Positions 7,894 to 16,160 are shown, counted from the first letter of the stretch. The stretch is DNA of 22,705 nt from Geobacillus icigianus (GCF_000750005.1 NZ_JPYA01000167.1:1-22705); one strand, 5' to 3'. Notes: generated by a model not told the origin, from the letters alone. Made by a program: numbers and translations.

Positions 7894-8786
7894 TGTATTC
7901 CATTGTTCGTCCGTTTGTTTTGCATGCGGTTACGTCTGTCCACGCGGGAAGTGGAAGTGAAATTGGGCTTGTCGACTTGCCGATCCAGCGTGAGAAACAT
8001 ACTGGTTTCCCGAAGATTGAGAGTTCTTCTCTCAAAGGAGCAGTGCGGTATCATATGATGCAGGCGTTGCCGGAAGAAAAGAAGGAGCTCGACCTTATTT
8101 TTGGAGCTGACCGAGGGGAGGAACGTGTCACGCAGGCGAGCGCTATTGCATTGAGTGACGCTCGTGTGCTATTGTTCCCTGTCAAATCGCTTCGCGGCGT
8201 GTTTGCTTGGATTACATGCCCTCACGTACTTGAACGCTGGAATCAGGAAATGAGCATTCACCAAGAAACAATCAGCCAGGAGAACGCTTTTCAACCGCTT
8301 CCAGTTCCAGCGCCAAATACGGTGAGCAGTGACCGGTTGATGGCCGTAAACGGGCGCATCGTCCTTGAAGAATATACGTTTGACGTCACGATTTCACGAG
8401 AGGCCCAACAGCTTGCCGAACAGTTAGCGGCTCTCATTGGCGAATACAGCCGCCTCCGTCTTCCAGAACGTCTTGTCGTGCTGTCTGACGATGATTTTGC
8501 CGATTTTGTCAAACTATCGACGGAAGTCAATGCACGTATTCGCATTTCCCACAAGACGGGAACGGTGGACAATGGGGCGCTTTGGTACGAAGAAAATGTG
8601 CCGCCGGAGACGTTCTTTTACAGCTTCCTTTATATTGGCCATGCGCGCGGCAACGGAATCAATGGACTGACCGCCGCGAACGACATTGAACAGTATTTAG
8701 TGAAAAGCGGGAAATTTCCGTCTGTCTTTCAATTGGGCGGGAACAGTACGCTAGGACGTGGAATGATGAGAACCATTTGGCTGTAA
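7893..8786 (+). CDS. cmr4: Type III-B backbone RNase Cmr4
   Basis: A 297-residue backbone subunit that polymerises along the crRNA and cuts target RNA every six bases. The N-terminal GLVDLPIQREKHTGFP block contains Asp28, the equivalent of the catalytic Asp of Cmr4 in the thumb loop, so target RNA cleavage should be active. SSSLKGAVR and the C-terminal LGGNSTLGRGMM glycine-rich loop are RAMP hallmarks. The ATG overlaps the cmr3 stop, with GGAGGAG just upstream. Confidence 0.96.
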   Translation: MYSIVRPFVLHAVTSVHAGSGSEIGLVDLPIQREKHTGFPKIESSSLKGAVRYHMMQALPEEKKELDLIFGADRGEERVTQASAIALSDARVLLFPVKSLRGVFAWITCPHVLERWNQEMSIHQETISQENAFQPLPVPAPNTVSSDRLMAVNGRIVLEEYTFDVTISREAQQLAEQLAALIGEYSRLRLPERLVVLSDDDFADFVKLSTEVNARIRISHKTGTVDNGALWYEENVPPETFFYSFLYIGHARGNGINGLTAANDIEQYLVKSGKFPSVFQLGGNSTLGRGMMRTIWL

Positions 8787-8801
8787 ATGGAGGAGACAAA
8801 G

Positions 8802-9212
8802 ATGAAAAAAACGGTGCAACGGGTTGGGATTGAGAATGGACGCGCCGCTTTCGCGTTCCAAGAGGTCAAACGGGCGAAAGAACAGTTAAGGGAGAATTTT
8901 GAAACGTATCGTTCGTACGTGAAAAAAATGCCGTCTCTCATTCAAGTGAACGGCCTTGGGCAAACATTGGCGTTTTATTTCCAAAAAAAGAAACAAAACG
9001 AGTATAAAGTGATTTATCATACGCTCGCACAATGGATGAAAGAGCAGTTTCCTGACCAGTTCTCAAGCGGGAATGAAGAGTTGGTGGAAGTCGTCGTCCA
9101 TTTATCAAGTGCGGAATATCGGCTATGGACGATGGAGGCGGTTGCGCTGCTTGATTGGATGCGCAAGTTTGCCGATGGGATGGCGAAGGACGATGGCGGG
9201 ACGGCAGAGTAA
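8802..9212 (+). CDS. cmr5: Type III-B small subunit Cmr5
   Basis: A 136-residue, mainly helical small subunit that lines the inner filament of the Cmr complex against the target strand. The open frame begins at 8787, but GGAGG at 8789-8793 supports the ATG at 8802 (spacing 8) as the real start. The product has the family pattern RAAFAFQEVKRAK, then LIQVNGLGQTLAFYFQK and a helical C-terminus. It lies between cmr4 and cmr6 with 12-15 base gaps. Confidence 0.92.
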   Translation: MKKTVQRVGIENGRAAFAFQEVKRAKEQLRENFETYRSYVKKMPSLIQVNGLGQTLAFYFQKKKQNEYKVIYHTLAQWMKEQFPDQFSSGNEELVEVVVHLSSAEYRLWTMEAVALLDWMRKFADGMAKDDGGTAE

Positions 9213-9224
9213 GGAGGAATGAGC

Positions 9225-10370
9225 ATGCTTTTTCATCCAAAAGACACGCGGGACGTCATGCAGGCCGCCAGCAAGTCCATGGCCCATTTGGCGTACCATC
9301 TCTATTACTTTTTAGAACATGAGTGGAACGATAAAAAAAGAGTATGGGAGTTATCCAAACGACTAAAACCTGCCCCAGTCCTTCCCGAACTCAAAGAAGT
9401 GGGAGAACAGTTGCGAGCGCAGCGTGAACACGCCCTAGCTGCATGGGCGCAAACCGGACATGTCAAAAAGCTCAAAGCACGCCTTGCCGGTCGAATCATC
9501 CATGGCCTTGGCGCTGGCCATGTCCGCGAGACCTCATTGACGATCCATCCCGTATACGGGCTGCCGTACATTCCCGCCTCGAGCGTAAAAGGACTTGTTC
9601 GCCACTGGTGGATCGAAGCATACGGTCAAGGGGAAGAAAAAAGCCTTTCCGAACAGAAAAACGGAAGGGATGTGTTTGGAACGCAAGAAAAGAAGGGCAT
9701 GGTTCAATTTCACGATATTTTTCTTATCGATGGGCTGCAACTCGTCCGCGACGTCCTTGCTGTGCATATGAAAGAGTATTACGAGGGAAAAAAGGCAGCG
9801 ACCGATGACCAAAAGCCCGTCCCTGTTTCGTTTTGGACGGTCACGGCCGCTGAGGTGGAGATCTATCTGACGGCAAACCGTTCGGCACAAAACGATGAAG
9901 AGGCGAAGCGTCTGCTGGAGGAAGCCGCGGCATGGACGAAGGCAGCGCTGACAGAATGGGGAATTGGATCGAAAACATCATCGGGCTATGGCCGATTCAT
10001 CGATGTGGAGGATGTGACGGAAACGGAATTTCTTCCCGTTGTCCGAAAAGAAACGATGCGGCTTGAACAGCGGAAAAAAGAGCAGGCATTGCTGGAACAG
10101 CGGAAGCGCGAGGAAGAAGAACAAGCAAAACTTGCCCTGCTTTCCCCAGAAGAACGGCTTGTCGCTGAAATCGTGCAGCTCACCGACAGCCAAGCCGATC
10201 AACAGCGCAGCAAAGACGCTCTGTATAACCAAGTCATCCAACAACAAAACAAACAAGCCGCCCAAGCGCTGCTTGCGTATTGGCAACGGATCGGCCAATG
10301 GGGAAAAAGCGCCAGCAAAAAGCAAAAAGAAAAAATCAACGTCCTTCAACAGCTGCTTAACGGCTCATAA
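9225..10370 (+). CDS. cmr6: Type III-B RAMP protein Cmr6 with long charged C-terminal extension
   Basis: About 381 residues, a RAMP subunit near the crRNA 3' end beside Cmr1. The core shows GLGAGHVRETSLTIHPVYG, IPASSVKGLVRHWW and the loop WGIGSKTSSGYGRF near 253. From about residue 266 the protein continues for some 115 residues, rich in Lys, Glu, Gln and Arg. This extension starts with a likely coiled coil (LEQRKKEQALLEQRKREEEE), followed by a helical segment ending KEKINVLQQLL. The family core is usually complete near 250-300 residues, so the extension is unusual. The ATG at 9225 is seven bases after GGAGG; the ATG at 9219 is too close to it. Last gene of the operon, 18 bases before the leader stem-loop. 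Confidence 0.93.
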   Translation: MLFHPKDTRDVMQAASKSMAHLAYHLYYFLEHEWNDKKRVWELSKRLKPAPVLPELKEVGEQLRAQREHALAAWAQTGHVKKLKARLAGRIIHGLGAGHVRETSLTIHPVYGLPYIPASSVKGLVRHWWIEAYGQGEEKSLSEQKNGRDVFGTQEKKGMVQFHDIFLIDGLQLVRDVLAVHMKEYYEGKKAATDDQKPVPVSFWTVTAAEVEIYLTANRSAQNDEEAKRLLEEAAAWTKAALTEWGIGSKTSSGYGRFIDVEDVTETEFLPVVRKETMRLEQRKKEQALLEQRKREEEEQAKLALLSPEERLVAEIVQLTDSQADQQRSKDALYNQVIQQQNKQAAQALLAYWQRIGQWGKSASKKQKEKINVLQQLLNGS

Positions 10371-10388
10371 CCAAACCGCCTTTCGTTT

Positions 10389-10432
10389 GTCGTCGACCTC
10401 CAATTGTGCAAAAACCCTAGGGGGTCGACGAC
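10389..10432 (+). other. Leader stem-loop, copy 1
   Basis: GTCGTCGACCTCC (10389-10401) pairs with GGGGGTCGACGAC (10420-10432): 13 pairs with one G-U wobble around an 18-nt loop. It starts 18 bases after the cmr6 stop. A copy with an identical stem and two loop changes is at 21969-22012, right after cas6. No T-run follows, so it is not a standard intrinsic terminator. Confidence 0.85.
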
Positions 10433-10479
10433 ATTGGCTCTGATCGCCTGATCTCTACAGTCATCAAGAATAGATTTCA

Positions 10480-10508
10480 TTGACAGAATCTTCGAAACGT
10501 GTTATTCT
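10480..10508 (+). promoter_or_regulatory. Sigma-A promoter of CRISPR array 2
   Basis: Perfect -35 TTGACA at 10480-10485, a 17-nt spacer and -10 TATTCT at 10503-10508. Transcription should start about 40 bases before the first repeat. The same boxes and spacing occur before array 3. Confidence 0.85.
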
Positions 10509-10555
10509 GGTGATGACATTGAAGAGAAAAGGTTGATATGACAACACTTTTTGGG

Positions 10556-11978
10556 GTTTTTATCGTACCTATGAGGGATTGAAACAAGAAGAAGCCGATG
10601 AGTACGGCAACGCCCGATATGGTTTTTATCGTACCTATGAGGGATTGAAACGCATTATCGACATCATTGACCGACTCGCGCGTTACGAAGGTTTTTATCG
10701 TACCTATGAGGGATTGAAACTCGTCCGACTACGCAGTAAACTCTTCTCCTGTAATTTCCGTTTTTATCGTACCTATGAGGGATTGAAACCTCCGTTTTCA
10801 TTTCCAAGTCCTACTTCTGTTTCAGTTTTTATCGTACCTATGAGGGATTGAAACAGGGATCGCTCCCTTTATCGCCGGCATGAATGCATGTTTTTATCGT
10901 ACCTATGAGGGATTGAAACACGTTTCGCGACTTGATTAAAGGGATTTTGCACGGTGTTTTTATCGTACCTATGAGGGATTGAAACCACGAGCGTTTTTCT
11001 CGCCATTGACGACATTGATTGTTTTTATCGTACCTATGAGGGATTGAAACATGGGCATTAGCAAAGTATTAAATAAGCCGTAGGATTGTTTTTATCGTAC
11101 CTATGAGGGATTGAAACAATTGTCATACAAATCTCTCCTTTTCATGATTGATTGTTTTTATCGTACCTATGAGGGATTGAAACAATCATCCTCCCTATTT
11201 AATTTTCAATGTTCAATTGAGTTTTTATCGTACCTATGAGGGATTGAAACCCAGCAAATTTTTTCATGAAATTGTTGCATTTTGTCGTTTTTATCGTACC
11301 TATGAGGGATTGAAACTGCGTCGGAGCTGTGGCACAGTGACGGCGAGTAGCGTTTTTATCGTACCTATGAGGGATTGAAACTCTAATCCGTATAGATAAA
11401 TTGTGAAATCATCTTTCGTTTTTATCGTACCTATGAGGGATTGAAACGGTTCATTCAAAATTAACTGGACTGTCCCCGGAAGGTTTTTATCGTACCTATG
11501 AGGGATTGAAACCGGTAAACCTCGACGCGGTATTCGGGGAATTCGTTTTCGTTTTTATCGTACCTATGAGGGATTGAAACATTGTATGTGTTTCTGTTTT
11601 TTTGCTGGTTTTTGTGTTTTTATCGTACCTATGAGGGATTGAAACTGCTAAGAGCACGATGATCTGGGATAAGCTCGTGACGTTTTTATCGTACCTATGA
11701 GGGATTGAAACCCCCTATGCCTGCCTCCCACGCACAGTGCTGATAGGGTTTTTATCGTACCTATGAGGGATTGAAACAATGAAAGGAGAAATGCAAAATG
11801 GAAAAATTAGTTTGGGTTTTTATCGTACCTATGAGGGATTGAAACCCCGATCCGCTTTAATACCAGTCATTGCGTCAGCCGGTTTTTATCGTACCTATGA
11901 GGGATTGAAACAATACATCGCCGTGCGGGCGCGGAAGGTGGCGTAGTCGTTTTTATCGCACTTATGACGAATTTTTCA
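10556..11978 (+). CRISPR. CRISPR array 2 (complete)
   Basis: Twenty-two repeats with 21 spacers of 35-39 nt. Repeats start at 10556, 10622, 10691, 10760, 10825, 10890, 10956, 11021, 11088, 11154, 11221, 11287, 11352, 11418, 11483, 11551, 11616, 11682, 11748, 11816, 11882 and 11949. All but the last are identical to the array 1 consensus. The last (11949-11978) keeps about its first ten bases and then degenerates, marking the old end. The array lies between the III-B operon and the I-B operon in the same orientation as both. Confidence 0.99.
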
Positions 11979-12046
11979 CTGTGAGCAGGATGTTGCCTTG
12001 GGGACGGCGAATAGAAAAAGAGAGACCGTCAAGTTGAGGTGATTGA

Positions 12047-12920
12047 ATGGCGATTGACCATGATCGGTTGTTCAAAGAGCTGATCCGCACGTTTTTCGAA
12101 GAGTTTCTGCTCCTCTTTTTCCCCGATATGCACGAGCATATCGATTTCCACCATCTGTCCTTTTTATCCGAAGAGCTGTTTACCGATGTGACGGCCGGTG
12201 AAAAGTACCGCGTTGATTTGCTGGTCGAGACGAAGCTGAAAGGCGAAGACGGGCTGATCATCGTGCACGTGGAAACGCAAGGGTATGTCCAGCCGTCGTT
12301 TGCCGAGCGCATGTTCCTCTATTTCAGCCGCTTGTATGAAAGTTACCGGACCCGCATCGTTCCGATCGCCGTCTTCCACTATGATTCCCTCCGCGAGGAA
12401 CCGTCTGTGTTTTCGATGGAATTTCCGTTTGGGGAAGTGCTGCATTCCGGTGGCGTTGCGGAAGAAGCAGTGGCGGGAGTACATTCGGCAGGACAATCCG
12501 GTTGCGGCTGCGTTGCTCAGTCAAATGGGGTATACTGAAAGAGAGAAGGTGGAGCTGAAAAAAGAGTTTTTGCGCATGTTGGTGCGGTTGGAGCTCGATG
12601 AGGCGAGGCAGCGGCTGCTGCTTGGGTTTTTTGAGACGTACGTGAAGTTGACGGAGGAAGAGGAACAACAGCTGCAAAGTGAGGTGAAGGCGATGGAAAC
12701 GAAAGAACGAGAGAAAGTGCTGGAGCTGATCATCTCCTACGAGCAAAAAGGGAAAAAAGAAGGGCTGGAAGAAGGGGTAAAACGCGGCCTTGAGCAAGGA
12801 ATGAAACAAGGAATGAAGCGGCTTATTCAGACAATGGCGCAAAAAGGGATGACGGCCGCCGAGATTGCCCGGTTGGTCGATCTTTCTGAAGAAGAGGTTC
12901 GAAGCTTGTTGAGCGAGTAA
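12047..12920 (+). pseudogene. Rpn-family PD-(D/E)XK nuclease, frameshifted
   Basis: The first frame (12047-12538) gives DHDRLFKELIRTFFEEFL, then RVDLLVET and IIVHVETQ, with Asp57, Glu76 and Gln78 as the PD-(D/E)XK active-site positions typical of Rpn/YhgA-like recombination-promoting nucleases. After His133 (12443-12445) the frame gives nonsense and stops. The +1 frame picks up the family from about 12450 (VALRKKQWREYIRQ) and runs to the usual charged C-terminus (EGLEEGVKRGLEQGMKQG and a helix-turn-helix-like end) at 12920. A small indel near 12444-12449 explains this; I see no slippery site for programmed shifting. GAGGTGA lies four bases before the ATG. The gene begins just 68 bases after the decayed last repeat of array 2. 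Confidence 0.85.
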
Positions 12921-13034
12921 GAGGAAAAGGGTGATCGATCTCACCCTAGAAGGCCGGTGATTTAAGGGGGCGATCCGCTTGTCAAACCGGTTTCTCAAAT
13001 AGATAAGCCTTGTCGCATCAGGAGCGCCTTTCAA

Positions 13035-13060
13035 ACGTTCCCCCATTGCTCAAGAGAAAC
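13035..13060 (+). repeat. Inverted repeat, right copy
   Basis: Matches the reverse complement of 1402-1427 at 24 of 26 positions. Together the two copies bracket the III-B operon, array 2 and the Rpn pseudogene. Confidence 0.6.
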
Positions 13061-13118
13061 AACCGTTTTTCACCAACCTCCTAGTGTTTCCTGTTGAATG
13101 AGTATGAGAATAAAGAAG

Positions 13119-13145
13119 AAGGCGGTCATCCACCGCCTTTTTTTT
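13119..13145 (+). terminator. Intrinsic terminator
   Basis: AAGGCGGT pairs perfectly with ACCGCCTT across a five-base loop (CATCC), and the right arm runs into an uninterrupted T-run to 13145. It would stop + strand transcription coming from array 2 and the Rpn gene before the I-B promoter. Confidence 0.85.
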
Positions 13146-13396
13146 ATGAAGTTCGATTTCAGCCGCTTGTTCCGTGGGAATCACACCATGCGTGATTTTT
13201 TATGGGGGAAGGAAAAAGGTTGTCCATGGCTTTTTTCCTTAATCGATGTTTTACATAAAACAGAGTTTTTCAGGAGTTATGTGGATCCCTCTTGGAGTTG
13301 GGCAAGCGTTACGGAGTTTTGATGCATAACGATTGTGTGGGCTATGTGCCAATTTTTTCGTCCGTGATTTGAACGATGATTGATAATCACTAAATA

Positions 13397-13437
13397 GTAT
13401 AAATTTTTATACCATATTTCCTGAAACATGGTATAAT
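13397..13437 (+). promoter_or_regulatory. Promoter with nested operator-like inverted repeats before cas8b
   Basis: A consensus -10 TATAAT lies at 13432-13437, with no good -35 at 16-18 bases (TTATAC at 13407-13412 is the nearest). Two perfect inverted repeats overlap here: GTATAAA-tt-TTTATAC at 13397-13412, and TATACCAT (13408-13415) with ATGGTATA (13428-13435), 12 bases apart. The second overlaps the -10, as expected for a repressor site, while the missing -35 would also allow activator dependence. Confidence 0.6.
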
Positions 13438-13471
13438 GGAATTAGTTCTCATGATGCAGAGGGGTGATAGA

Positions 13472-15187
13472 TTGATCGAAGCGATCGCCCAAATTGGGAA
13501 GATAGTGCTTGAAAAGCAAGGAGAGGGGTCAGTGGTGGATCAGTTGGTGGAGAACCCCGGCTATCCTGCTTGTGTGCTTGTTGCAGTGCGTGCGGACGAA
13601 GAAGGGAATGTTGTTTGGGAAGGTTGCGAGATTGAGGAATGTGGGAGCGATTACAAAAAATATTTGTTTCGTTCCGGTTCGTCTCGTGGAACCAACTATT
13701 CGCCGACGGCGAAAATTACAACGATTGAAAATACATATGAACAGAAAGTCATTGGCTGGTTTCGAACGGTTACCCGCAAAATGGATCATCCCGTTCTTCG
13801 GGCGATTGAGCAATTGCTTGTGCAAAAAAAGGAAGCGATCTTGCAGGAGTTGAGGGAAAAGCTCTCTCTCTTAACCGATCGTTCCCTTATTTCGCTAAAA
13901 ATGAACGGCTCCTATTTATATGACTGTGAGCCGTTTCGCGATGCTTTTTTGCATCTAGTTCACGAGAAAGATATGGAGTTGTCGGCTCGAGATCAAGTAT
14001 GCGCTATTTGTGGGGAGCGCAAAGATACGGTCATCGGAAAATTATCTGTGTTTCGGTTTTACACGTTGGACAAGCCCGGATTTATTACAGGAGGGTTTGA
14101 CGAGGCCAAAGCGTGGCGAAATTACCCTGTCTGTTTATCTTGCAAAGCTCATATTGAAGAAGGAAGAAAGTTTGTGGAGTCCCATTTGCACTATCGCTTT
14201 TACGGTTTTTCTTATTTCGTCATTCCGACATTGCTCATTCCGGCTGGCAAGGATGTATTGGATGAATTGCTTCAATATTTGACAGACGGAAAGAAAGACA
14301 TTCGCGTTCATCAAGAGCAGGCAGATTCTTTTATGACGACGGAGGAAGACTTGCTTGGGCTCATGCAAGACTATGATAATTCCCTGTCGCTTCAGCTGTT
14401 GTTCTTGCAGAAGATTCAAAGTGCCGAGCGGATTTTGTTATTGATTGAAGATGTGTTGCCGTCGCGAATTAGTGAATTGTTTCAAGCGAAGAAAGCGACG
14501 GAGTCTCTTTTGTATAGAGAAGGGGACCATCCTTTTCACTTTGGCTTTCTTCGCACTTTTTTTCGGTCGGGTGTCTATGATAAGTACTTTTTGCAAGTGG
14601 TGGAGTATGTATTCCAAAAGAAGCCCCTTTCGATCTCGTTTTTCGCTCCCTTTTTTATGGAGCAGCTTCGGGCTGATTTTTATGATTATGAAGCTGGCGA
14701 TTGGTCGTTTGTCAACAAAACACGTCAAGCGCTTGCGGTTGTGCTTTTTTTAGAGCAGGCGGGCGTGCTGGTCAGGAAAGGAGAGAAGGCGGTGCAAGGG
14801 AAATTTGCGCAGTTGTTTGATGCGTACGGGGGACAGCTGGAGTCTCCGGAAAAACAAGCTGTTTTCCTGTTGGGGGCATTGACGCAAATGTTGCTTGACA
14901 TCCAGCAACAAAAAAGAGGAAGCAAGCCATTTGTGAAGCAATTAATGGGGTTGAAGATGGACGAGAAGGCGATCAAAGGGCTGCTTCCGAAGGTCATCGG
15001 AAAACTCGAAGAATACGAGTCTTACTATGCGAGCCATCGACAGTTGGCCGAAGAAATTTCCCATTTATTCCTATCCTCTTCCCCAAGCTGGAAATTATCT
15101 GTCGATGAATTGAATTTTTATTTCGCCTGCGGGATGAACCTATCGTGGAAGGTCAAAGAAATCGTAGCGAACAAGGAGGAGAAATAA
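13472..15187 (+). CDS. cas8b: Type I-B large subunit Cas8b/Csh1 (TM1802 family)
   Basis: About 571 residues, the large Cascade subunit that in type I-B recognises the PAM and recruits Cas3. I place the start at TTG 13472, seven bases after GAGGGG, giving an N-terminus (M)IEAIAQIGKIVLEKQ as in Csh1 proteins. The in-frame ATG at 13436 overlaps the -10 box and cannot be the start. The family zinc-type pairs are visible as CAIC (177-180) and CLSC (221-224, in NYPVCLSCKAHIEEGRKF). First gene of the I-B operon; cas7 begins one base after its stop. Confidence 0.88.
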   Translation: MIEAIAQIGKIVLEKQGEGSVVDQLVENPGYPACVLVAVRADEEGNVVWEGCEIEECGSDYKKYLFRSGSSRGTNYSPTAKITTIENTYEQKVIGWFRTVTRKMDHPVLRAIEQLLVQKKEAILQELREKLSLLTDRSLISLKMNGSYLYDCEPFRDAFLHLVHEKDMELSARDQVCAICGERKDTVIGKLSVFRFYTLDKPGFITGGFDEAKAWRNYPVCLSCKAHIEEGRKFVESHLHYRFYGFSYFVIPTLLIPAGKDVLDELLQYLTDGKKDIRVHQEQADSFMTTEEDLLGLMQDYDNSLSLQLLFLQKIQSAERILLLIEDVLPSRISELFQAKKATESLLYREGDHPFHFGFLRTFFRSGVYDKYFLQVVEYVFQKKPLSISFFAPFFMEQLRADFYDYEAGDWSFVNKTRQALAVVLFLEQAGVLVRKGEKAVQGKFAQLFDAYGGQLESPEKQAVFLLGALTQMLLDIQQQKRGSKPFVKQLMGLKMDEKAIKGLLPKVIGKLEEYESYYASHRQLAEEISHLFLSSSPSWKLSVDELNFYFACGMNLSWKVKEIVANKEEK

Positions 15188-15188
15188 T

Positions 15189-16145
15189 ATGGTCAAGCAC
15201 CGTTCCGAGCTGCTCTTTTTGTATGATGTGCAATGGGCAAACCCGAATGGCGATCCGGTTGACGGGAACAAGCCGCGCATCGATGAGGAAACGGGGAAGA
15301 ATATTGTCACCGATGTTCGGCTGAAACGGACGATTCGGGATTATTTATATGACTATCGTCAACAAGAAATTTTTGTTCGCGAAATTGCGCAAGACGATGA
15401 GTATATTCAAGATGCGAAGGCCCGGGCGGAAGACTTTTTAGTGAAAGACGGCGAGAAACTAGATAAATCGAAGCTGACCTTACGCGAAATGAAAAAAATC
15501 ATCAATGATGAAGTGCTGCGTCAATGCATTGATGTGCGGTTGTTTGGCGTGACATTGCCGATTGAAAAAAATCAAAAGGAAAAAAGCTCAATTACCCATA
15601 CAGGGCCGGTCCAATTTAAAATGGGGCAATCGCTGCATCGGGTGAAGATGGAGTATATCAAAGGAACCGGAGCGTTTGCCTCAGGTGGGCAAATGACACA
15701 AAAGACGTTCCGGGAGGAATATGTGTTGCCTTATTCCCTCATTGCTTTTTACGGGATTATCAATGAGGCGGCGGCGCGCTTCACAGGATTAACGGAAGAA
15801 GATGTGGAGCTGCTGATGGAAGCGATGTGGGAAGGTACGAAAAACTTAATTTCGCGTTCGAAAGTTGGACATGTTCCGCGGTTGCTTCTTCGCGTCGCCT
15901 ATCAAGAGCCGTACTTCCATATCGGAGAGCTGGATAAGTATATTTCTCTTCACACCGAAAAAGCGGAAGAGGAAATTCGGGATGTCAGCGATTATGTGCT
16001 TGATGTGTCGCGATTGGTTGAAGTCTTGGTTCAACAGAAAGAACACATCGCCAACATCGAGCTGCGTCAGGACGGAAGGCTTGCGTGCAGCGAGAATCTG
16101 GCTGAGCGCTTGCGCAAAGAAGGAATCACTGTCGATATTCGGTAA
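15189..16145 (+). CDS. cas7: Type I-B backbone Cas7/Csh2
   Basis: A 318-residue crRNA-binding backbone subunit of Cascade. The N-terminal YDVQWANPNGDPVDGNKPRI and VTDVRLKRTIRDYL blocks are the Csh2/Cas7 family signature. ATG with AAGGAGGAG six to eight bases upstream, inside the end of cas8b. Normal length, no defects seen. Confidence 0.96.
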   Translation: MVKHRSELLFLYDVQWANPNGDPVDGNKPRIDEETGKNIVTDVRLKRTIRDYLYDYRQQEIFVREIAQDDEYIQDAKARAEDFLVKDGEKLDKSKLTLREMKKIINDEVLRQCIDVRLFGVTLPIEKNQKEKSSITHTGPVQFKMGQSLHRVKMEYIKGTGAFASGGQMTQKTFREEYVLPYSLIAFYGIINEAAARFTGLTEEDVELLMEAMWEGTKNLISRSKVGHVPRLLLRVAYQEPYFHIGELDKYISLHTEKAEEEIRDVSDYVLDVSRLVEVLVQQKEHIANIELRQDGRLACSENLAERLRKEGITVDIR

Positions 16146-16160
16146 CAGGGAATGAGTGCG

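Larger units (their letters stand above)
10389..10555 (+). promoter_or_regulatory. Leader of CRISPR array 2
   Basis: A 167-nt segment between cmr6 and the first repeat. It aligns from end to end with the leader of array 3, with about 19 substitutions and one single-base indel by hand count. Conserved blocks are the stem-loop, the promoter (TTGACA to TATTCT) and the last 30 bases ending in GACAACACTTTTTGG. Between stem-loop and promoter the two copies diverge. The repeat-proximal block is the expected site of Cas1-Cas2 recognition. Confidence 0.88.
12921..13396. other. Noncoding stretch between Rpn pseudogene and I-B operon
   Basis: No supported gene. It holds the right copy of the inverted repeat (13035-13060) and an intrinsic terminator (13119-13145). 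A 74-codon open frame at 13098-13322 spans the terminator hairpin and has no ribosome site, so I do not call it. The last 100 bases become AT-rich towards the cas8b promoter. Confidence 0.6.

Noticed and set aside
10389..10432. Stem-loop as the cmr operon terminator
   Set aside because: Strong stem but no T-run after it on either strand; the matching copy after cas6 also lacks one. Kept as a stem-loop of unknown role.
12324..13046. A 240-codon minus-strand frame over the Rpn gene
   Set aside because: It mirrors the Rpn coding sequence; the product is Leu/Phe/His/Arg-rich with no recognisable family, as expected of a shadow frame.
13098..13322. Possible small gene before the I-B operon
   Set aside because: It contains the intrinsic terminator hairpin, has no ribosome site and no recognisable features.
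13436..13471. ATG at 13436 as the cas8b start
   Set aside because: It overlaps the -10 promoter box and has no ribosome site; TTG 13472 has GAGGGG at good spacing and the family N-terminus.
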